Assembly: GCF_040958095.1 (NCBI RefSeq)
Contig: NC_091175.1
Span: 17,665,942-17,729,941, forward strand
Reading direction: 5' to 3'
DNA length: 64,000 bases
DNA from: Procambarus clarkii
Taxonomy: Eukaryota > Arthropoda > Malacostraca > Decapoda > Cambaridae
Shown here: one piece after another, positions 59,770 through 64,000 of the stretch
How the letters are laid out: every line of letters starts with the position of its first letter
How positions within the stretch are numbered: the stretch's first letter is position 1
Program-made: the position numbers and the translations under genes
The notes under the pieces: model-generated
The model's database searches: none
Told to the model about the DNA's origin: nothing
The model's input: only the letters and a program-made list of their open reading frames with translations

Positions 59770-60890
59770 GTTCATCACTTTTTAATGGGCATAAAAGCCC
59801 ATTAAGGTGCTTTTGTAACTGTGCTTAATAAATGAACACAATAACAATAATGGCATTCACCATTACACAAAATGTTGTTATAATTAAGGAAATTCATTTT
59901 AGGGAATGCAGTTTGTTAACGCATGGCTGGCTGAGGCATCATTAACAGCGTCTTGCTATTGCTTGTATGATAAAAAATTCTATAATTGGAAAGATAATTA
60001 TGCAATTATAATTTGAACAGGAGGACAGAGTACCTTAGGGTACAGAGTACTTTATGTACCGTTACTGTACCATCACTTTATGCACTTAAATTGGTTTCCG
60101 TTCAGTCATTATTGATTTTTATAAGTGACTTATAGGGATAAGTCACTAAAGTGTATCTATATAAAAAATAACTACTTCAAGGACATCAAGTTTTGTATTG
60201 TACATAGGCCTAAATAGCAATTATTATTAATTTGGTTAGGTTTCTCATAATCACGGACTTAAAAGCCTATTACCATTGAGGTTCCTCTTGGGCTTAATTT
60301 ATCGTCTCAATAAATTTGGTTGAACTTGACTGCTGTTTGATGTGATAAAAGTTCTAATAGAGAAAATTTCATCTACAATTTAAATCCTATTTTTCACCTT
60401 GATAATTCTCTACATCGTTATCAACACATTACGCTTTCTACATTTTATTATTATTATTGAGAAAATCGACAAGGGCCGTGATGAGCATTCGAACCTAATG
60501 CGCTGGATATGCACAGATGTAAATATCCCTCAATAAATAATCAATATTGTCCTCCCCCAGGAGGATAATATAGGAAATCAAGACTTACAATTATCCTGAA
60601 ATAAATTCCTCCACCACACTGGCCTCACACACTTATCAGATTAAACGTTAATTCTACGTCATCAACGTTGAATTAGACGTTACTCTAGGATGCTGTGCCC
60701 ACTGGGGAGGAAATGTTTACGACTGTTAGAATAATTACTTATAATGCATTTAACTGTTGATTTCGATGCTGTAACTTCAAGGAGTCGAGAGTAGTGACGG
60801 GCCACAGCCAAGGTTTTCAATTGTTTTCCACGTATTTACAAGAGCTGCCATTCCACTTACACTGGTCGGTACCGCAACGGACTTGCTTCT
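59770..60890. other. No gene recognised
   Basis: AT-rich sequence with a partial tRNA-like SINE head at 60463-60500 (GACAAGGGCCGTGATGAGCA). No exon-like block seen. Confidence 0.4.
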
Positions 60891-60974
60891 TTCAGGGTCA
60901 GCATTCGGTCTCCGAATGAATTCTGTTTATCTTCGATCTGCGATGGTCCAAGTGGTACCAGTTCTTAATTGGCT

Positions 60975-61090
60975 TCATATCTAGCTCCTTGTCCTCATAT
61001 CCCAGGTCCTTATCCTCATATCCCAGGTCCTTGTCCCCATATCCGAGGTCCTTGTCCTCATACTCCAGCTCCTTGTCCTCATCCCAGGAA
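60975..61090. repeat. 21-bp minisatellite
   Basis: About five copies of TCCTTGTCCTCATATCCCAGG with small changes. The minus strand reads a seven-residue DKDLGYE repeat within a 65-residue frame (61095-60898); no gene context supports it. Confidence 0.85.
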
Positions 61091-61404
61091 TTCAATCTTA
61101 AGTTTACAATTCTAAATTACTAGCCATTAAACTAGCCACTAGTTTTAAATTACTAGCCATTAAATCTAATGTTTTTATATTTGGAATTGCATGTAATATT
61201 TGTATATTAGATATTACATCTACTACAGAATTATATTTACCAAGAATTACATCTAATATTTTACATATGAGAAATTACATTTAATCTTTCATATCCACGC
61301 CAAAATCTGTTTACAAGTATGTAAAAGCCTAAATTTCCCATGAAAGAACGTACAATCTTAAATCCGCCTTAAAGTAACTACAAGTCTTAATGCATTCTGA
61401 AAGT

Positions 61405-61535
61405 CGTCCCGTCCTCCTAAGGTGTCCCAACGTCAACAAACCGCCGTACTAAAGTGCCCTTATCCTAACCTACCAGAGGACCCAAAACAGAAAAACAGGA
61501 CAGTATGTCAATTTCGCGCGAGCCGCAATACCATT
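61405..61535. repeat. Inverse copy of the 58250-58370 repeat
   Basis: CCCGTCCTCCTAAGGTGTCC, CCTTATCCTAACCTACCAGA, GGACCCAAAACAGAAAAACA and TATGTCAATTTCGCGCG are the reverse complement of 58250-58370 with few differences. Confidence 0.75.
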
Positions 61536-61583
61536 TTCTAGTACGATCAATGTTTTGCCCTTAGGTAGAGTATACGTCAAAAA

Positions 61584-62559
61584 TGCAGCCCGTCCTCCAA
61601 AAATGGGGTGGTAAATGTAAGAAGACAAATAAGTGCAATTATGTATTATTCATAGCAGTTAGGAATTGTACTTATTTTCACTTAGTATTAAATCGTACTG
61701 TCAAATATATTGTGAATATTTGAGTTTACCTGAAAAACTGAATAGAAAACCACTACCTCACCTAACCGTCTTAGTTTTTGAAGAAAATAATCTTATTGCT
61801 TCTTAATTACAATTAGTACTTAACTTACAGCTATATTGATATTACAGTTTTATAAAACTAATAAAACAAAACTAAAATATATCAATAAATTTTAAAGTAA
61901 CTCAGGATATTTTAAAATTTTGTATAAAACCTATATTGTTTAATAAACCTGAAAAAGAAATTCCTGATATTTAAAACTTGTGAATTGCAACTTCAACGCT
62001 CCAGGTTGAAATTCAACAACTGACCCTCAGGAGGATGCTGACTCTACATCCGACGACGACGATTCTGCCACTGCAATGCAGTCTTCAGATCCTGTTCGGG
62101 TACCTACAGCTCACAAGACTCTGCCTCCTGTGTCCCCCACTTCTGCAACAGTTCCAGTTACCAACCATCACATCACTGTGAACGCAGCCACGCTTTCAGA
62201 CTTACTGTCGGCTCCTGCTCCACACGCTTCTCCAGCTGTCCCTTCACCGTCTCAGTGACGAATTCCGCTGCAATCGACCCCTGGTGTGACCCTATAGAGG
62301 GTACCAACTATGCAGCACCTTCTGCTGCAGTACCTACCACTGCTACTCCCCTGCTTGCCAGCTCTATGGACGTTTTCAAGTTCAAATTGAAAACTTCATC
62401 CTAAAATTCTGAGTGTCTTAACAGAAAACGAGAATTAAATCGGGGGAGGGAGTTGGGTAAATGTAACAGCCCCATAAGTGCAATTATGCACTGTTTATGA
62501 CAGTAAGAAAGTGTACTTTTCACATTTAGTATTAAATCGTACTGTCAATTCGGAGGATG
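61584..62559 (+). mobile_element. Small unclassified element with terminal repeats
   Basis: The segment starts GCAGCCCGTCCTCC and ends GGAGGATGGGTTGC (inverted). Just inside, a ~95-base direct repeat (61610-61708 and 62455-62551) shares ATAAGTGCAATTATG and TTAGTATTAAATCGTACTGT, and each copy can be read as TGTAA...TGTCA, the TG...CA form of a short LTR. The frameshifted ORF at 62006-62403 lies between. It could be a TIR transposon, a tiny LTR element or a composite. Confidence 0.45.
62006..62403 (+). pseudogene. Orphan ORF with one frameshift
   Basis: Frame one runs through QEDADSTSDDDDSATAMQSS, then PVSPTSATVPVTNHHITVNA to PAVPSPSQ and a stop at 62256-62258. Shifting frame at about 62255 it continues VTNSAAIDPWCDPIEGTNYA to DVFKFKLKTSS-stop at 62403. 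Low-complexity Ser/Pro/Ala/Thr composition and an acidic stretch are visible, with no recognised domain. The last residues loosely resemble the DIFKRKLD ends of LINE ORFs. Confidence 0.35.
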
Positions 62560-62929
62560 GGTTGCAAAAAATGCGACGTTCTATTAGGAGAACGAGTTGG
62601 TGATATTTTTGTAACTCCTTTCAAGATTTCCCCCAGGGAGGACGCTGTACCCATGACCCCCCCCCACATTCCTCTATTGTAGTTACACGGCTCTAGCTAA
62701 CAGCTAGAGCCTAATCTTTAGAGATTAGATCTTTTTTTCTACTCTAGCGAGCAGCTATAAAGCCTAATCGTAAGAGCCTAATCTTTTTTAACGCCCATTT
62801 TCTTTTTTAATTTCAAAATCCGTATATAACTCCTTTATTAAACTACAGAAAAGTGTGTGTCACTTTTAAAGACAATTATATCTACTTTATAGAGGGGTGA
62901 GTTAGTATAATACTGTGTTATATATATTA

Positions 62930-62990
62930 TGCATTTCGTTGCAATAAATATTTGATTATGCATTTCGTTGCAATAAATATTTGATTGTTT
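62930..62990. repeat. 30-bp direct duplication
   Basis: TTATGCATTTCGTTGCAATA plus AATATTTGA occurs twice in tandem. Confidence 0.85.
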
Positions 62991-63254
62991 AGCTGTATCT
63001 TAAATCAGACGAGATTATATATTTGCGATAAAATTGTCTGAGAAGTCGTCTGGCTTTCCTTTACGACAACAATATTAAGTTTACGATGCAATAAATCTCA
63101 AGTATTAAATCATATTCTTTTAACTTTATTACTTTTGAAATTTAATTTGAGATAAGTAAATAATTATAAAAAGAGGCAACAAGCCTAAACTTATTATCTA
63201 AGAAGAATCTTATTTAACTATGAATACAAATTTATATGCAAATAGTGTTTGTTC

Positions 63255-63345
63255 CCAGGTAACCTTCAATGGGGTACTACTGGACCCCATGGGTGACCCC
63301 AAGGCACCACTGGACCCCATGGGGAGGACCCCAGGGTTCTAACCT
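63255..63345. repeat. Short ACTGGACCCCATGG repeat
   Basis: ACTGGACCCCATGGG occurs at 63278 and 63309 with related ACCTGGACCCCTGTGGG at 63342, suggesting a decayed minisatellite. Confidence 0.6.
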
Positions 63346-63643
63346 GGACCCCTGTGGGAACTCTTCAACTGAGAATCCTGATTTTGATCTATAAGGAATT
63401 TAAACACTAGGAGCAGAGTAGATGAATTACTAGGTTATCTGCTAGTTGCATATCTGCTACGACTAGATATCTGCTGGTTTGTACCTGGTACATTAGCTAT
63501 CTGCTAGATTGGTTATCTAGTAGTAGACAAAGTCATGGACCATATGGGTGTTTCTTTGTCTGTTCCGTTGTCTGTTTCACATGTTCCTTCCTCCCGAACA
63601 CTTTCCTCACAAGTTCTTAAGGCGCCATGTACACATCTGAATG

Positions 63644-64000
63644 ACCCCAGCGCCAGATACAGGGATGTGACCCCAGACACAAGGGTGTGACCCAGGCACA
63701 AGGGTGTGACCCCAGACACAAGGGTGTGACCCCAGACACAAGGGTGTGACCCCAGGCACAAGGGTGTGACCCCAGACACAAGGGTGTGACCCCAGGCACA
63801 AGGGTGTGACCCCAGACACAAGGGTGTGACCCCAGGCACAAGGGTGTGACCCCAGATACAGAGCTGTGACTCCAGCGCCAGACACAAGGGTGTGACCCCA
63901 GACACAAGGGTGTGACCCCAGACACAAGGGTGTGACCCCAGGCACAAGGGTGTGACCCCAGACACAGAGCTGTGACCCCAGCGCCAGACACAAGGGTGTA
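63644..64000. repeat. 20-bp minisatellite running off the window
   Basis: AGACACAAGGGTGTGACCCC is repeated about 17 times with A/G alternation (CAGACACA versus CAGGCACA) and a longer variant (CAGAGCTGTGACTCCAGCGC) at 63860 and 63965. All three minus-strand open frames over it are repeat artefacts. Confidence 0.95.

Noticed and set aside
60898-61095. Small protein with DKDLGYE repeats
   Set aside because: The repeat is a 21-bp minisatellite; length divisible by three keeps a frame open by chance and no exon context supports it.
63513-63993. Three long minus-strand open frames with LGSHPCVWGHTLVSG repeats
   Set aside because: They are translations of the 20-bp minisatellite in several frames at once; no start context or neighbouring exons.
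63644-64000. CRISPR-like regular repeat
   Set aside because: Units are contiguous with no spacers and drift gradually, as in a eukaryotic minisatellite.

Overview
The window looks like decapod crustacean nuclear DNA. It is AT-rich and intron-rich and dominated by repeats. The repeats include tRNA-headed SINEs ending in a 'CATCTCAAGATAACCTCAAGATA' type tail, LINE 3' ends, a Penelope-like element, foldback elements and (TA)n tracts. A crayfish, lobster or porcelain-crab type genome fits best, but the species cannot be named from the sequence. I see no bacterial-type operon, CRISPR array or viral gene.

Three host genes can be supported by spliced exons with GT-AG sites and matching phases. (1) On the + strand, the 3' part of an unidentified gene has exons at about 861-966, 4552-4783, 5450-5609 and probably 12592-12659. 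(2) On the + strand, a complete phytanoyl-CoA 2-hydroxylase gene (PHYH) has eight coding exons from 19942 to 32667. It has an N-terminal PTS2 signal and all iron and 2-oxoglutarate ligands, but also two single-base frameshifts. (3) On the - strand, a complete ALKBH2 DNA-repair dioxygenase gene has four coding exons from 46144 to 33958. It carries an N-terminal PCNA-binding APIM motif and intact active-site residues. PHYH and ALKBH2 are both Fe(II)/2-oxoglutarate dioxygenases and are convergent, with stop codons about 1.3 kb apart across a very AT-rich spacer. PHYH acts in peroxisomal alpha-oxidation and ALKBH2 in nuclear alkylation repair, so their adjacency need not be functional.

Layout: 1-5.6 kb, unidentified gene exons, SINE, ~185-bp satellite and a MITE. 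6-8.5 kb, retroelement with inverted termini (DIRS-like guess). 8.8-10.3 kb, three inverted-repeat elements. 11-19 kb, LINE remnants and a 1.74-kb foldback. 19.9-32.7 kb, PHYH with repeat-filled introns. 33.9-46.2 kb, ALKBH2 with a second DIRS-like copy in its second intron (37886-44204). 47.5-54 kb, nested and head-to-head LINE tails, a ~192-bp tandem array, a foldback half and SINEs. 54.6-56.4 kb, a Penelope-like element between two (TA)n tracts. 56.8-64 kb, SINEs, several minisatellites and one small element with a frameshifted orphan ORF.

Most open reading frames in the window are chance frames or repeat-encoded. The parts most worth checking are the PHYH frameshifts, the Penelope element with a hammerhead-like fold, the shared SINE/LINE tail, and the 61.6-62.6 kb element.
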